From Phoronis australis (lineage: Eukaryota; Phoronida; Phoronidae), in NCBI GenBank assembly GCA_002633005.1, contig NMRA01000337.1:340641-404640 (forward strand): a stretch of 64,000 nt of DNA, read 5' to 3'. The position numbers were made by a program, and so were the translations under genes. Of this stretch, positions 63,839-64,000 are shown piece after piece; positions within the stretch are counted from its first letter, which is position 1; each line of letters starts with the position of its first letter. Under the pieces are notes generated by a model. That model saw only the letters and a list, made by a program, of their open reading frames with translations, was not told where the DNA came from and searched no databases.

Positions 63839-64000
63839 TACAAATATTATGTATAAGTCGTTATATGTGAAATAGGTTACGTAATACTTTATTGGAAACA
63901 ATGAAATCTTTAGTCTTTCCAAACTATATCTCAAAACATATGGGGTAGTTTGATCTTTAAATTGAATGAGCGATATGTTTTGTAAATGTTGATATTTTTA

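Overview
The window is animal nuclear DNA: intron-rich, AT-rich and full of minisatellites and small foldback elements. It holds most of one gene, read on the minus strand from about 62244 down to a TAA stop at 4125..4123. The gene encodes the pore-forming alpha-1 subunit of a T-type voltage-gated calcium channel (Cav3, the invertebrate counterpart of CACNA1G/H/I). I could place 27 constitutive exons and two pairs of alternative exons by homology, GT/AG junctions and reading-phase agreement. The first exons (N-terminus and domain I S1 to about S5) lie beyond 64000. No second convincing gene was found.

Layout from high to low coordinates, which is 5' to 3' of the gene: domain I pore and S6 (62244-58869); I-II linker with gating brake and His-rich stretch (58869-57671); domain II S1-S5 (55533-52371); two alternative turret exons (50088-49206); two alternative P-loop/S6 exons (42485-41986); II-III linker (36075-29091); domain III (29182-20785); domain IV (14878-11184); short C-terminal tail ending in a PDZ-ligand-like DDTV (9536-4123). 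The four pore loops carry E, E, D, D (LEGW, QEDW, KDGW, GDNW), the T-type selectivity signature.

The organism is a non-vertebrate bilaterian. The Cys-rich alternative domain II turret exon and the Cys-enriched domain IV loop are features I associate with protostome Cav3 channels, so a lophotrochozoan such as a mollusc, annelid or brachiopod is the best guess. I cannot name a species.

Four features stand out. (1) There is a second, diverged copy of the domain II selectivity-filter/S6 exon beside the canonical one; with the two turret exons this gives up to four domain II pores. (2) Two exon ends have been copied in tandem together with their 5' splice sites, with 42-bp and 30/27-bp units. All are multiples of three, giving ladders of in-phase donors. 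(3) An unclassified repeat family, present in four intronic or 3' copies, carries quasi-periodic CCACTAGGGGGCAC-type motifs that match the known CTCF core. (4) There are many foldback/TIR elements and one nested insertion. The sequence has a run of about 395 Ns at 55864-56258.
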